Below, piece by piece: positions 44,241-53,985 of a DNA stretch of 64,000 bases. The stretch is from contig HF987922.1 of NCBI GenBank assembly GCA_000431835.1, positions 51,657 through 115,656 on the forward strand. Reading direction: 5' to 3'. Within the stretch, counting starts at the first letter, position 1, and each line of letters starts with the position of its first letter. The DNA is from Succinatimonas sp. CAG:777 (GTDB lineage Bacteria > Pseudomonadota > Gammaproteobacteria > Enterobacterales > Succinivibrionaceae). The notes below the pieces were generated by a model, which had not been told where the DNA came from, did no database searches, and was given only the letters and a program-made list of their open reading frames with translations. The position numbers were made by a program, and so were the translations under genes.

Positions 44241-44774
44241 ATGCTTAATATTACATCTGCAGAAACTCTTTTTTCAGGAATAGGTATATCTATTGTTATC
44301 TTAGGTTTCTTTTGTTGCCTATCAAAAAGCCGAATTCGTTTCGGAATTTTATCTGTTCTTTTAGGAAATTTCTTCTTATGGAGTGCAATTGTTTTCCCTA
44401 AGAAAGCAACTGACTTTATGTATCAATATGGTGTTGATTCCAGCTTATTTGGTAAAAATGAGCTTTACCATGGATTAGCTGCAGGTGTTGTAATCTTTGC
44501 TATTTGGTACTTTATAAGAAGTGCTGTAGTTTCTCTATTGTTTAAAGTAATCAAGCAAAAAACAGTAGAAAAAAGTAAAAACGAGCAGACTCAAGAGCAA
44601 AATATTGAAGAAAATACTTCTAAAGGTTCACTTTCAGAAGCAGAATTAGATTTAAAAGAACTTAAGACAGAAAATAAAGAAGAGAGAAAAAACTCTGAAA
44701 AAATAGAACCTGTCTTCGGTAATGAAGAGAAAGCTAATCCTCATTTATTTGATAACTTAAAGTTAAATCGTTAA
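44241..44774 (+). CDS. Uncharacterised small membrane protein with charged cytosolic tail
   Basis: This 177-residue protein was not recognised. It has three hydrophobic segments in the first 105 residues: about 10-27 (SGIGISIVILGFFCCLS), 32-51 (RFGILSVLLGNFFLWSAIVF) and 78-102 (GLAAGVVIFAIWYFIRSAVVSLLF). The remaining 75 residues are hydrophilic and rich in Glu, Lys, Asn and Ser, possibly helical or disordered. It ends in a short NPHLFDNLKLNR motif that could be a docking peptide. There is no signal peptidase site. The phosphopantetheinyl transferase gene starts four bases after its stop, so they form an operon, divergent from lgt. A function in the envelope is plausible but unproven. Confidence 0.65.
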   Translation: MLNITSAETLFSGIGISIVILGFFCCLSKSRIRFGILSVLLGNFFLWSAIVFPKKATDFMYQYGVDSSLFGKNELYHGLAAGVVIFAIWYFIRSAVVSLLFKVIKQKTVEKSKNEQTQEQNIEENTSKGSLSEAELDLKELKTENKEERKNSEKIEPVFGNEEKANPHLFDNLKLNR

Positions 44775-44778
44775 TTCT

Positions 44779-45513
44779 ATGCTGTTAGTTTTATCTTCAA
44801 TTGAAGATGCTTTTGCTTTAAGTCATAACTTAGATACGAGCTACTTTGATAAAGTTAAGAACTTTAGTGAGAATAGGGCTAAAACTTATCTAGCAGGAAG
44901 AGCTCTATTGCAGTCAGTTTTACATCACTTCTATTCTATAGAAAGTCTTCCCAACATCAAAAAGACAGAAAAAGGAAAGCCTTTTTTTGATGACGTTGCT
45001 TCAAATCCTTGTAGAAAACTCCCTTTTTTTAACATTTCTCATAGCAGAAAAGCAATTGGTGTTGCGGTTTCTTCTTACGATTTGGGGATCGATCTTGAGT
45101 TTGTAAAAAAGAGAGTACGCTTTGAAGAATTAAAAGAAAAAGTTTTATCTTCAGGGGAAATCGATTTACTAAAAGCTCTTGATGAAGAATCTCAATTAAA
45201 AGAATTTACTGCTTTTTGGACAATAAGAGAGAGCCTTTTAAAGCTCTCTGGATTTGGATTGGCTCATTTAGAAAAAGTAAAAGTAGATGTTGCAAATGCA
45301 AAAATTTCCTATGAAGCACTATTCTCTGAAGGTATCAACAATAGAGTTTTAAATACTGTAAATTTATCTCAATACGCAAGTTTATTAGATGAAAACGCTT
45401 ATCTTTCATACAGCCTGTATCAAGGAGAAGAAAGCTCTATTTATAAACTAGATAAAGACAAGTTTATCAAGCTTGCATCTCCTAAAATAAATTACATATA
45501 CTCCGTCAATTAA
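44779..45513 (+). CDS. 4'-phosphopantetheinyl transferase (Sfp/AcpT type)
   Basis: The 244-residue protein has the Sfp-superfamily motifs: ISHSRKAIGVAVSS, the Mg-binding pair in GIDLEFVKKR, and FWTIRESLLKLSGFGL. The last corresponds to the W-x-x-K-E-[AS]-x-x-K motif, with Arg in place of the first Lys. It transfers phosphopantetheine from CoA to a carrier-protein serine. The partner carrier (fatty acid, aryl polyene, or a secondary-metabolite ACP) is not in the window. It follows the unknown membrane protein gene by four bases with no ribosome site of its own, so it is translationally coupled. It converges on dnaE with 12 bases between. Confidence 0.85.
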   Translation: MLLVLSSIEDAFALSHNLDTSYFDKVKNFSENRAKTYLAGRALLQSVLHHFYSIESLPNIKKTEKGKPFFDDVASNPCRKLPFFNISHSRKAIGVAVSSYDLGIDLEFVKKRVRFEELKEKVLSSGEIDLLKALDEESQLKEFTAFWTIRESLLKLSGFGLAHLEKVKVDVANAKISYEALFSEGINNRVLNTVNLSQYASLLDENAYLSYSLYQGEESSIYKLDKDKFIKLASPKINYIYSVN

Positions 45514-45525
45514 AGAATACTAGAG

Positions 45526-48500
45526 TTATACATAGCCAATTCTGACGCTTTGAGCTCCTGCTCTGTCTCTAATTCCTTCTACAAGATCATCTCTTGGTAC
45601 AAAACGGAATTTATCATCTCTGATGCACAGTAATTTATTATCAATAATGATATTTAAAGTACATCCTTTGATTATAGAATCAGGATCCTCAGTCTGCCTT
45701 AACTCGCGGTTCACTTCTTTTACATCTACTCTGTTTCTCATTAAGACCTCATCAATGAACATGATGTTGTCGTCAAAGAGTTTGCTGGTGAAGTTTAAAG
45801 TGATCTTACGGGCCTTTAGCACGCGCAATGACTCAAGAGTATGAATTTCTTTAACTCTTAATTTCATCATGCCTTCATCAGTCATAGAGAGGTATCCTGT
45901 AACAATTAGGATTAAAGGAGCGTTGATATCATCTGCATTAGCTGATTTTTTCTTTTTACGATTTTCGTTCATCTTCTTTTCAATATCTGCATAGATTTCA
46001 GCATTCTTGCCAAAGAGCATGATATCGAAAGTACCTGTTCCGTCATCCAATGTCATGGTGTAGAACTTATTACCATCTTTTGATGATATTCTTTGAAAAG
46101 CGTTATTAACTACAGCACCTACAGTAATTAAATTAGGGCTGTCAGGTGCTCCTGGGATCATGTTATTTAAAGTAACGTCACCACAGTACTGGATGAGCTC
46201 CATTCTGTAAGCATCAATAGGGTGACCTGATAAATAAAGTCCTAAGAGTTGCTTTTCGTTATAAAGTCTTACTTTATCGGACCAATCCATGCAGTTTACA
46301 TAGTTAGGCTTTACGTTTTGATCGTTCATTTGAGCGAACAAGTCAAGCTGTCCTGTAGACATGTCATTAGCCTTTTGGGCAGCATATTTTAGAGCAGTTG
46401 GAATTGAAGCTAACATCTTAGCTCTATTAGGTCCAATACTATCTAGAGCTCCACTCTTTACCAAAGCCTCTAAGGTTCCTTTTGATATGAAGTTAGTCCC
46501 TACTCTATACACAAAATCAAAGAAATCTGTAAATGGACCGTTTTGCTCTCTTTCTTCAACGATATGATCTACAAGCTTTTCACCAATACCTTTAATAGCA
46601 GAGAATCCGTAAACAACATTACCTTTAAGATCAACTCCAAAATGGAATTTACCAATATTTACATCTGGAGGATTTACATCTACTCCCAAGCGGTGGCATT
46701 CACCGATATAAGCGATGAGTTTTTCTGTTTTCATGCAGTCAGCGGTCATCATGGCTGCTAAGAATTCAGCTGGATAATGAACCTTAAGATATAGTGTCCA
46801 CCAGGCAACTAGAGCATATGCTGCAGAATGGGACTTATTAAAGCCGTAGGCTGCGAACATCTCTACCTGATCGAAAATTTGGGTCATGATCTTAAGATCT
46901 TTACCTTTCTTTAAGGCGCCCTTATTGAACACATCTCTTTGTGCAGCCATTTCGGCAGGGATCTTTTTACCCATGGCACGTCTTAAAATATCCGCACCAC
47001 CTAGAGAGTAACCCGCTAAAACCTGAGCAATCTGCATAACCTGCTCTTGGTAAACGATAACTCCGTAGGTTGAGTCTAGAATTGGTTTTAGATCTAAATC
47101 CTGAGCTTCTGGTAGAGGGTAACTTACAGGCTCTGTTCCATGTTTTCTGTTAACGAAATGATCTACCATGCCACTATTTAAAGGACCTGGTCTGTACAGA
47201 GCCACCAAAGCTACTAAGTCTTCAAAACGGTCAGGCTGCATCTTACCAATTAGCTTTCTCATACCGGTAGATTCAAGCTGGAATACAGCTGTAGTTTCAG
47301 TTTCCTGAATCATCTTGTATGAAGCTTCATCCTCATAAGGAATTGCAGCAATGTTAATTGGTGGTTTTCCTTCACGAGCTAACTTAGCATCGATCATTTG
47401 TTTTGCATCATCGATGATAGTTAAGGTTGTAAGACCTAAGAAGTCGAACTTAACTAAGCCTGCGTGCTCTACATCCTTTTTGTCGTACTGAGTGATAGGG
47501 TTACCATCAGAATCAAGCATTAGAGGTGCAAATTCAGCAATTCTAGTAGGAGAAATAACCACACCTGCTGCATGCTTTCCAATACTTCTAATTACGCCTT
47601 CCAATCTAATGGAAACGTCAATTAACTCAATGGACTCTTTATCATCATTTAGTTTTGCCTGATTATAGAAGTTTAAGAAATCAGGAGATGCAGATGGTAC
47701 TTCTTTACCATTTTTTACATATCCAAAGCAGTCCTTAAATCCTGTACCTGGTGCGTCAGGAATTAAAGATGCGACTCTTCTAACCTGTCCTAAAGGTACA
47801 CCAATAGCTCTACCTACACCTTGGATAGCTGCTTTTGGAGCTAGAGTACCGAAGGCTGCAATCTGAGATACCGCATTTCGACCATAGTGATCTACCACGT
47901 GTTGTAAAGTCTTGTATCTGTTTCTCTGACAGAAGTCCACGTCGAAGTCAGGCATTGAAACACGTTCTGGGTTTAAGAATCTTTCGAACAGCAGATCAAA
48001 ACGTAATGGGTCAAAGTCTGTAATTGTAAGGGCATAAGCTACAAGTGAACCACCACCAGAGCCACGACCTGGCCCTACAGGTACACCATGGGCTTTAGAC
48101 CATTGAATAAATTCCATCACGATAAGGAAGTAGCCAGGGAAATCCATCGTGATGATAACGTTAAGCTCTGTCTCTAGACGCTTTTCGTATATAGGCCTTT
48201 TTTCTTCTCGCACTTTAGGATCAGGAAATAAGAACTCAAGTCTTTTCTCCAAACCTTCGTGTGCTTTCATACGCAGACAGTCTGCTGTTGATAATTCACC
48301 AGTGTCATATCTAGGAAGTCTTGGGTGGTCAAGCTCAATTTCAACATTACAACGTTCTGCAATTACACGTGTATTAGTTAATGCCTCAGGAATATCAGCA
48401 AATAACTCTGCCATTTCTTGAGGTGATCTTAAATACTGTTCAGGAGAATAACGTCTAGCATTCTCGCGGTTGCCTTTTTGCACAGCTTGCTGGATTGATA

Positions 48501-49194
48501 CACGAATATCGTGAACGTAGTAGTCGGTTAGACCATCTTTAGGTACTTCATTTGGACCTAATAAGAATCTTGTATCATTAGTAGCTACAGGAACAAAACC
48601 ATACTTTAGACAAGAGTTTAAGGCGAAATTTTCAAAATCAGTTTCACCTTCACGGTTGGTTCTGGTGATTTCAAAACAGAATCTGTCACCGTAGTATTTT
48701 TGGTAGTGCTCTAATCTGTCCTGAAGCTTTTTCTTATTATCTTCTTTTACAAATTGGGCTAAATCGCTTCTAAATCCGTTTAATATGATAAGACCTTCAG
48801 AGTATTTCCAAAGATCTTCAACTTTAGCTGCAACAACAGCAATATCAGGACTTGCAGTGTGGATCCAAGCATCAGATAAGATATCGTAAAGGTTCTGCTT
48901 GCCTTGTCTGTCCATAGCAAGCAAGGTAACAGTAAAATATCTGTCAGGATCTCCTGGTTTTGTGTCTTCTTTTACCTGAAGATCTGCTCCCATAATTGGT
49001 TTAATACCGGCACCGTAACAAGCATTATAGAATCTAACAAAGCCTGCCATATTGTTAAAGTCTGTTACGGCTATTGCTGGAATTCCTAATTTAGCTGCTT
49101 TTTTTACGATGTCGCCTACGTTCTGCAAGCCATCATTGATTGAGTAGCATGAACGAACGTGAAGTGGAATATATGAGAGGTTATTGTCTGTCAT
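45526..49194 (-). CDS. dnaE: DNA polymerase III alpha subunit
   Basis: The protein of 1222 residues (E. coli 1160) is the replicative polymerase. The PHP domain starts PLHVRSCYSINDGL; one metal-ligand His is Arg (HVRS), which agrees with the degenerate PHP of proteobacterial DnaE. Polymerase motifs include GPGRGSGGGSLVAYAL and the catalytic MPDFDVDFCQRNR. Tandem HhH elements (IKGIGEKLVDHIVEE), the beta-binding motif QLDLF and a C-terminal OB fold follow. The additional length is spread along the chain, including a Lys-rich stretch (KKMNENRKKKKSANAD). It stands alone; usual neighbours (lpxB, rnhB, accA) are absent. Confidence 0.97.
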   Translation of the reverse strand: MTDNNLSYIPLHVRSCYSINDGLQNVGDIVKKAAKLGIPAIAVTDFNNMAGFVRFYNACYGAGIKPIMGADLQVKEDTKPGDPDRYFTVTLLAMDRQGKQNLYDILSDAWIHTASPDIAVVAAKVEDLWKYSEGLIILNGFRSDLAQFVKEDNKKKLQDRLEHYQKYYGDRFCFEITRTNREGETDFENFALNSCLKYGFVPVATNDTRFLLGPNEVPKDGLTDYYVHDIRVSIQQAVQKGNRENARRYSPEQYLRSPQEMAELFADIPEALTNTRVIAERCNVEIELDHPRLPRYDTGELSTADCLRMKAHEGLEKRLEFLFPDPKVREEKRPIYEKRLETELNVIITMDFPGYFLIVMEFIQWSKAHGVPVGPGRGSGGGSLVAYALTITDFDPLRFDLLFERFLNPERVSMPDFDVDFCQRNRYKTLQHVVDHYGRNAVSQIAAFGTLAPKAAIQGVGRAIGVPLGQVRRVASLIPDAPGTGFKDCFGYVKNGKEVPSASPDFLNFYNQAKLNDDKESIELIDVSIRLEGVIRSIGKHAAGVVISPTRIAEFAPLMLDSDGNPITQYDKKDVEHAGLVKFDFLGLTTLTIIDDAKQMIDAKLAREGKPPINIAAIPYEDEASYKMIQETETTAVFQLESTGMRKLIGKMQPDRFEDLVALVALYRPGPLNSGMVDHFVNRKHGTEPVSYPLPEAQDLDLKPILDSTYGVIVYQEQVMQIAQVLAGYSLGGADILRRAMGKKIPAEMAAQRDVFNKGALKKGKDLKIMTQIFDQVEMFAAYGFNKSHSAAYALVAWWTLYLKVHYPAEFLAAMMTADCMKTEKLIAYIGECHRLGVDVNPPDVNIGKFHFGVDLKGNVVYGFSAIKGIGEKLVDHIVEEREQNGPFTDFFDFVYRVGTNFISKGTLEALVKSGALDSIGPNRAKMLASIPTALKYAAQKANDMSTGQLDLFAQMNDQNVKPNYVNCMDWSDKVRLYNEKQLLGLYLSGHPIDAYRMELIQYCGDVTLNNMIPGAPDSPNLITVGAVVNNAFQRISSKDGNKFYTMTLDDGTGTFDIMLFGKNAEIYADIEKKMNENRKKKKSANADDINAPLILIVTGYLSMTDEGMMKLRVKEIHTLESLRVLKARKITLNFTSKLFDDNIMFIDEVLMRNRVDVKEVNRELRQTEDPDSIIKGCTLNIIIDNKLLCIRDDKFRFVPRDDLVEGIRDRAGAQSVRIGYV

Positions 49195-49255
49195 GAGCTT
49201 GATCTAATAAAAAAACTAGACTCATTTTACCATAAAAATACATTCTCGGAGAAAC

Positions 49256-49280
49256 AAAAAAGCCCCGCTAAAGCGAGGCT
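49256..49280 (-). terminator. Rho-independent terminator of pgi
   Basis: On the minus strand AGCCTCGC and GCGGGGCT pair (8 bp, one T-G wobble) with a TTTA loop, followed by a TTTTTTG run. It lies 20 bases after the pgi stop. Confidence 0.9.
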
Positions 49281-49299
49281 TACGATGCTTAATTAATGA

Positions 49300-50952
49300 T
49301 TACTTCATTGCTTTGTAAGCATTGATTAAACCGTTAGTTGAGCTGTCGTGGGAAGTGATCTTCTCATTGTTCTCTAACTCAGGGATAATCTTCATGGCTA
49401 GTTGCTTACCTAACTCAACACCGAACTGATCGAATGAGTAGATATTTAAAATAGAGCCCTGAACGAAGATCTTGTGCTCATACATAGCAACTAACATACC
49501 TAAGGTGCGAGGAGTAATTTCTTTTACTAAGATAGAGTTTGTAGGTCTGTTTCCTTCGAAGATCTTGAATGGAACAACATCCTTGTACTCGCTCTCTTTC
49601 TTGCCCTTAGCTTCAAATTCAGCGATAACCTGCTCTTTGGTCTTACCAAATGCTAAAGCTTCAGTCTGAGCGAAGAAGTTAGAAATTAACTTAACGTGGT
49701 GATCACCAATTGGGTTGTGGCTGATTGCAGGAACAATGAAGTCACAAGGAATTACCTTAGTGCCCTGATGGATTAACTGGTAGAAAGCATGCTGACCGTT
49801 GGTACCAGGCTCACCCCAAATGATAGGACCTGTCTGGTAATTTACTTTGTTGCCATTTCTGTCAACATACTTACCATTTGATTCCATGTTTCCCTGCTGG
49901 AAGTAAGCTGGGAATCTGCTCATGTACTGGTCGTATGGAAGAATTGCTTCTGTCTCATACTTGTAGAAATCGTTATACCAAATACCTACTAAAGCTAAGA
50001 TAACTGATAAGTTCTTCTCTAATGGAGTCTCTCTGAAGTAGGTATCGTACTCAAAGCCACCCTTTAAGAACTGCTCAAAGTTATCAAAACCACATGCAAG
50101 AGCAATTGATAAACCGATTGCAGACCATGATGAATAACGGCCACCAACCCAGTCCCAGAACTCAAACATGTTAGCAGGATCAATACCAAACTCTACACAG
50201 CCCTTCTCGTTAGTTGATAGAGCAACGAAGTGTTTAGCAATGAATTTCTCGTCTTTAGCTGTCTTTAAGAACCAGTTACGTGCTGTGTGAGCATTGGTCA
50301 TGGTCTCAAGAGTAGTAAAGGTCTTTGATGCGATTAAGAATAAAGTGGTCTCTGGATTGCACTTTTTAAATACTTCAGCAATATGTGAAGCATCGATGTT
50401 TGATACGAAGTGAACGTTTAATCTAGTGTGATATGGAGTTAAAGCTTCAGTAATCATAACCGGGCCTAAGTCTGAACCACCGATACCGATGTTAACTACA
50501 TCAGTGATTTCTTTACCGGTGTAACCTTTCCATTCACCTGAAATAACTTTCTCACAGAAAGCCTTCATCTTATCTAAAACTGCTTTTACGCCTGGCATTA
50601 CATCTTTGCCATCAACGTATACAGGCTTACCGGAGAAGTTACGTAATGCTGTATGAAGAACTGCACGCCCCTCAGTACGGTTAATGATTTCGCCTGAGAA
50701 CATTGCTTCAATGTTTTCTTGAAGTTTTGTTTCTTTTGCTAACTCTAATAATAGGTTTAATGTTGTTTCATCAATGATGTTCTTTGAGAAATCAGCAACA
50801 ATATCGCCCTTTGCCAAGGTTAGTGAGTATTTGTCAAAACGGTTTGGATCCTGCTTGAACAGATCTTTTAAAGTACGATTCTTGGTAGATTCAAAGTGAG
50901 CTGTTAATTTTTTCCAAGCTTCAGTTTGAGTTGGGTTGATACCGTAAAACAT
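49300..50952 (-). CDS. pgi: Glucose-6-phosphate isomerase
   Basis: The 550-residue protein (E. coli 549) interconverts glucose-6-P and fructose-6-P. Signature segments are [50 protein letters not shown] and the catalytic [18 protein letters not shown]. It is cytosolic and transcribed alone, with a 351-bp intergenic region upstream that holds its promoter and a long palindrome. Codon choice is biased toward AAG and GAG, pointing to high expression, as expected for a glycolytic enzyme. Confidence 0.98.
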   Translation of the reverse strand: MFYGINPTQTEAWKKLTAHFESTKNRTLKDLFKQDPNRFDKYSLTLAKGDIVADFSKNIIDETTLNLLLELAKETKLQENIEAMFSGEIINRTEGRAVLHTALRNFSGKPVYVDGKDVMPGVKAVLDKMKAFCEKVISGEWKGYTGKEITDVVNIGIGGSDLGPVMITEALTPYHTRLNVHFVSNIDASHIAEVFKKCNPETTLFLIASKTFTTLETMTNAHTARNWFLKTAKDEKFIAKHFVALSTNEKGCVEFGIDPANMFEFWDWVGGRYSSWSAIGLSIALACGFDNFEQFLKGGFEYDTYFRETPLEKNLSVILALVGIWYNDFYKYETEAILPYDQYMSRFPAYFQQGNMESNGKYVDRNGNKVNYQTGPIIWGEPGTNGQHAFYQLIHQGTKVIPCDFIVPAISHNPIGDHHVKLISNFFAQTEALAFGKTKEQVIAEFEAKGKKESEYKDVVPFKIFEGNRPTNSILVKEITPRTLGMLVAMYEHKIFVQGSILNIYSFDQFGVELGKQLAMKIIPELENNEKITSHDSSTNGLINAYKAMK

Positions 50953-51303
50953 GAAGATGTCTCCTGATAGCAGATTTTTAGTAAATGATCTTTAGTATAT
51001 AAAGGTGTAATTGGTCTTATGATACATCTTTTTACTAAGTAATCTAATTTGTACGTTCTTTAATCTAAATCTAGTTTTTTAAACTAAATTAAAACCAAGA
51101 ACTTCAATATAGTGTTAGAGTTCTGAAAACTTCAAAGCTGCACAACACTCTACAAAGCAAAATTTCTGTATTGACAGTAATTTTTACATCCAATACCTAT
51201 TATACAATAATTATTGAGTGCTAAATCACACAATTCTATGCACAAAAATAACCAATTTTGGATGTTTAAGTCGTTTCTTTTGTTAAAAAATTTCCTTTTT
51301 TAA
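50953..51303. other. 351-bp intergenic region between pgi and ilvY
   Basis: This AT-rich stretch has no credible gene. It should hold the pgi promoter and the end of the ilvY transcript. A TATAAT on the minus strand at 51199-51204 is the best -10 seen for pgi; no good -35 was found. A 48-base imperfect palindrome lies at 51055-51102 in the would-be leader. Confidence 0.5.
51055..51102. repeat. Imperfect palindrome in the pgi upstream region
   Basis: GTTCTT at 51055-51060 and AAGAAC at 51097-51102 bracket inner complementary AT-rich segments (TAGTTT with AAACTA). In RNA this would fold into a long hairpin about 100 bases before pgi. Its role is unknown. Confidence 0.45.
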
Positions 51304-52236
51304 TTACATGATGCCGGTGTCAGAACGTCTTCTGGTTAGATCTGGTGAAAAACTAGGCGCTAAACGTTTAGCCAGTTCATGCACTACTTTGATTTTTTTA
51401 TCTTTAGATTTGCTCTTTAAATTACATAAAGCAACTCTAAAGTTAGACCATGGAAGATCCTTGATTACAACAACATCATTTTTAAAAGGTGAAATTTCAT
51501 AAACCAATCGTGGTACTACTGATACACCAAAGCCTAAAGCTGTAAGTGACACAATTGCTTCATGACCTGATACCTCAGAATAGATATGAGGAGTGATCTC
51601 CTGAGAAGTGAAATACTTCTCAACTTCATATCTTAACTGTCCTTTTTCAGGCATTACAAAAGGAGTTAATGAAAGATCAGGATCAGATAAGTCAGTAATT
51701 ACAGAGAATCTTGGTTTTTTAGGAGCTATAAGAATAAGAGGGAATGTCACCAAATCTACATATTGGATCTCTGGTGGCACATCATTAGGTAAGGCGCTGA
51801 TTACAAAGTCATACTTTGTGTCATCTAATTTATGCAATGCGTCAGCAGGATCACCTGTTTCTAACTTTATCTCAAGATTAGGAGCTGTAAGATGCAGTTC
51901 ATTTAGTAAGCGTGGAATGAACAGATATGATGCTGTAACCGAGCAATAAATTTTTATTACTCCTGTTACGGCACCTACGCCTGAATCTAATTCACTTTCT
52001 AATTCAGAATAAGAGTTTAGAGTCTTTTTAGCAAAAGCTTCAAATTTTCGGCCAGCTTCTGTAATAAAGATCCCTTTCTTATCACGAATACATAACTTTG
52101 CATTAAGTTCTCTTTCTAACTTATTTAAAGTACGACTTAAGGTAGAAGGGCTTACATTGCATAATGTAGCAGTTCTAGTTAAGTTTGAAGTTTCGCATAG
52201 TCTTAAAAATGCAGCTGCGTCTTTTAAATCGATCAC
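51304..52236 (-). CDS. ilvY: LysR-family activator IlvY
   Basis: The 310-residue regulator starts with a GTG and has an N-terminal winged helix-turn-helix (LRLCETSNLTRTATLCNVSPSTLSR is its core). The effector-binding domain follows, with strands IKIYCSVTASYLF and LILIAPKKPRF. Its position, divergent from ilvC with 146 bases between, is the hallmark of IlvY. IlvY activates ilvC when acetolactate or acetohydroxybutyrate accumulates. AAGGA is nine bases before the start. The shared intergenic region carries a perfect inverted repeat of LysR type (52259-52279). Confidence 0.93.
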   Translation of the reverse strand: MIDLKDAAAFLRLCETSNLTRTATLCNVSPSTLSRTLNKLERELNAKLCIRDKKGIFITEAGRKFEAFAKKTLNSYSELESELDSGVGAVTGVIKIYCSVTASYLFIPRLLNELHLTAPNLEIKLETGDPADALHKLDDTKYDFVISALPNDVPPEIQYVDLVTFPLILIAPKKPRFSVITDLSDPDLSLTPFVMPEKGQLRYEVEKYFTSQEITPHIYSEVSGHEAIVSLTALGFGVSVVPRLVYEISPFKNDVVVIKDLPWSNFRVALCNLKSKSKDKKIKVVHELAKRLAPSFSPDLTRRRSDTGIM

Positions 52237-52258
52237 TCTTTATAGTCCTTAAAATTTT

Positions 52259-52279
52259 ATATTGCATTTTTTGCAATAT
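52259..52279. promoter_or_regulatory. Candidate IlvY operator
   Basis: ATATTGCA and TGCAATAT are perfect inverted repeats of 8 bp separated by TTTTT. The core fits the LysR T-N11-A pattern. It sits between the ilvY start and a TATTAT at 52314-52319, the likely -10 of ilvC with a poor -35. Such an arrangement is typical of an activator-dependent promoter. Confidence 0.6.
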
Positions 52280-52382
52280 AAAAGAAATTATATTCCTTTT
52301 TATAAAATTGTGCTATTATAAAAATCAGTTACCACACAGGTAAGATTTTTTTGGTTAATTTAATTTTTACGAAGGTTATAAA

Positions 52383-53870
52383 ATGGCCAACTTTAATTAT
52401 TTCAATACATTGAATTTACGTCAGAAGTTAGCTCAGTTGGGTTGCTGTGAGTTAATGGAGCGTAGCGAGTTCGCTGATGGTTGCAACTTCTTAAAGGGTA
52501 AGAAAGTTGTTATCGTAGGTTGCGGCGCACAGGGCTTAAATCAGGGCTTAAACCTGAGAGATTCTGGTCTAGATGTTAGCTACGCTTTACGTCAGGCTGC
52601 TATTGATGAGAAGAGAGCTTCTTACAAGAGAGCTACTGAGAACGGTTTTAAAGTTGGCACTTATGAGCAGGTTATTCCTACAGCTGATTTAGTAATCAAC
52701 TTAACTCCAGATAAGCAGCACGAGAACGTAGTTAACTCAGTTCAGCCTTTAATGAAGGCAGGTGCAGCATTAGGTTACTCACACGGTTTCAACATCGTTG
52801 AGTTAGGTATGCAGGTTCGTAAGGACTTAACCGTAATCATGGTAGCTCCTAAGGCTCCTGGTACTGAGGTTCGTGAAGAGTATCGTCGTGGTTTCGGTGT
52901 TCCAATGCTATTAGCTGTTCATCCAGAGAACGATCCTAACGGCGAAGGCTGGGCATTTGCTAAGGCTTGGGCTTCAGGCTTAGGTGGTGATAGAGCAGGT
53001 TGCTTACGCTCATCATTCGTAGCTGAAGTTAAGTCAGACTTAATGGGCGAGCAAACCATTCTTTGCGGTGTTTTACAGGCTGCAACTGTAATGTGCTACG
53101 ACCACGCTGTAGCTTTAGGTGCTGACAAGGCTTACGCTTGCAAGTTATTGCAGTATGGTTGGGAGACTATCTGTGAGGCTCTAAAGCAGGGTGGTATCAC
53201 CAATATGATGGATCGTCTATCAAACCCTGCAAAGATCAAGGCTTTCTACTTAGCTGAAGAAATCAAGTCAATCTTAAAAGACCTATACTTAAAGCACATG
53301 GATGACATCGAGAGCGGTGAATTCTCACGCATCATGATGGAAGACTGGGCTAACGGCGATGTTAAGTTACACACCTGGAGAGAGAACTACGCTAAGAGCG
53401 CATTCGAGAATGCTCCTGCTTGTGATACTAAGATCTCTGAGCAAGAGTACTTCGATAAGGGTACTTTACTAGTTGCTTTCGCTAAGGCTGGTATTGAATT
53501 AGCATTCGACACTATGACTCATTCAGGTATCTACCCAGAGTCAGCTTACTACGAGTCATTACACGAGTTACCTTTAATCGCTAACACCATCGCTCGTCGT
53601 CGTTTATACGAGATGAATGTTGTTATTTCTGATACTGCTGAGTACGGTAACTACTTATTCGCTAATGCAGCAATTCCTTTATTAAAGGATTTCATGGCAA
53701 AGCAGAAGTTAGACGTATTTGGTGATACCTTAAAGGGTGACAACGCAGTTGATAACGTTGAGTTAATCAAGATCAACGATCAGATCCGCAACCACCCTAT
53801 CGAGGTTGTAGGTCGCAAGCTACGTGCTTACATGTCAGACATGAAGGAAGTTTCTGTTGGTAACAACTAA
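52383..53870 (+). CDS. ilvC: Ketol-acid reductoisomerase, class II (long form)
   Basis: The 495-residue protein is the long, two-C-terminal-domain KARI of gammaproteobacteria (E. coli 491). The NADPH motif is [12 protein letters not shown] with [13 protein letters not shown]. Active-site segments include [23 protein letters not shown] and the metal ligands of [13 protein letters not shown]. The duplicated C-terminal part repeats a related acidic segment ([12 protein letters not shown]). It makes the dihydroxy acids for valine and isoleucine. GAAGG lies eight bases before the ATG. Codons are strongly biased to AAG, GAG, CAG and TTA, unlike most neighbours. It is followed by a strong terminator and is controlled by divergent IlvY. 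Confidence 0.98.
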   Translation: MANFNYFNTLNLRQKLAQLGCCELMERSEFADGCNFLKGKKVVIVGCGAQGLNQGLNLRDSGLDVSYALRQAAIDEKRASYKRATENGFKVGTYEQVIPTADLVINLTPDKQHENVVNSVQPLMKAGAALGYSHGFNIVELGMQVRKDLTVIMVAPKAPGTEVREEYRRGFGVPMLLAVHPENDPNGEGWAFAKAWASGLGGDRAGCLRSSFVAEVKSDLMGEQTILCGVLQAATVMCYDHAVALGADKAYACKLLQYGWETICEALKQGGITNMMDRLSNPAKIKAFYLAEEIKSILKDLYLKHMDDIESGEFSRIMMEDWANGDVKLHTWRENYAKSAFENAPACDTKISEQEYFDKGTLLVAFAKAGIELAFDTMTHSGIYPESAYYESLHELPLIANTIARRRLYEMNVVISDTAEYGNYLFANAAIPLLKDFMAKQKLDVFGDTLKGDNAVDNVELIKINDQIRNHPIEVVGRKLRAYMSDMKEVSVGNN

Positions 53871-53893
53871 TAGAAGTTTTCTAAATTGATTTT

Positions 53894-53924
53894 AAGGCCC
53901 CAAAACGAAAGTTTGGGGCCTTTT
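53894..53924 (+). terminator. Rho-independent terminator of ilvC
   Basis: AAGGCCCCAAA and TTTGGGGCCTT form an 11-bp perfect stem, followed by TTTT, about 24 bases after the ilvC stop. Confidence 0.93.
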
Positions 53925-53985
53925 AATTGGATTAAAGTTAATAGGATAAAAGGATAAGTTTGCTAAAGTTGTAACGTAAAGAAAG

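Noticed and set aside
45526..49194. DnaE PHP substitution (HVRS) as an unusual loss
   Set aside because: Degenerate PHP metal sites are normal in proteobacterial DnaE with a separate epsilon subunit.
51171..51176. Plus-strand TTGACA as a promoter -35
   Set aside because: No good -10 at 16-18 bp and no rightward gene downstream before the antisense ilvY.
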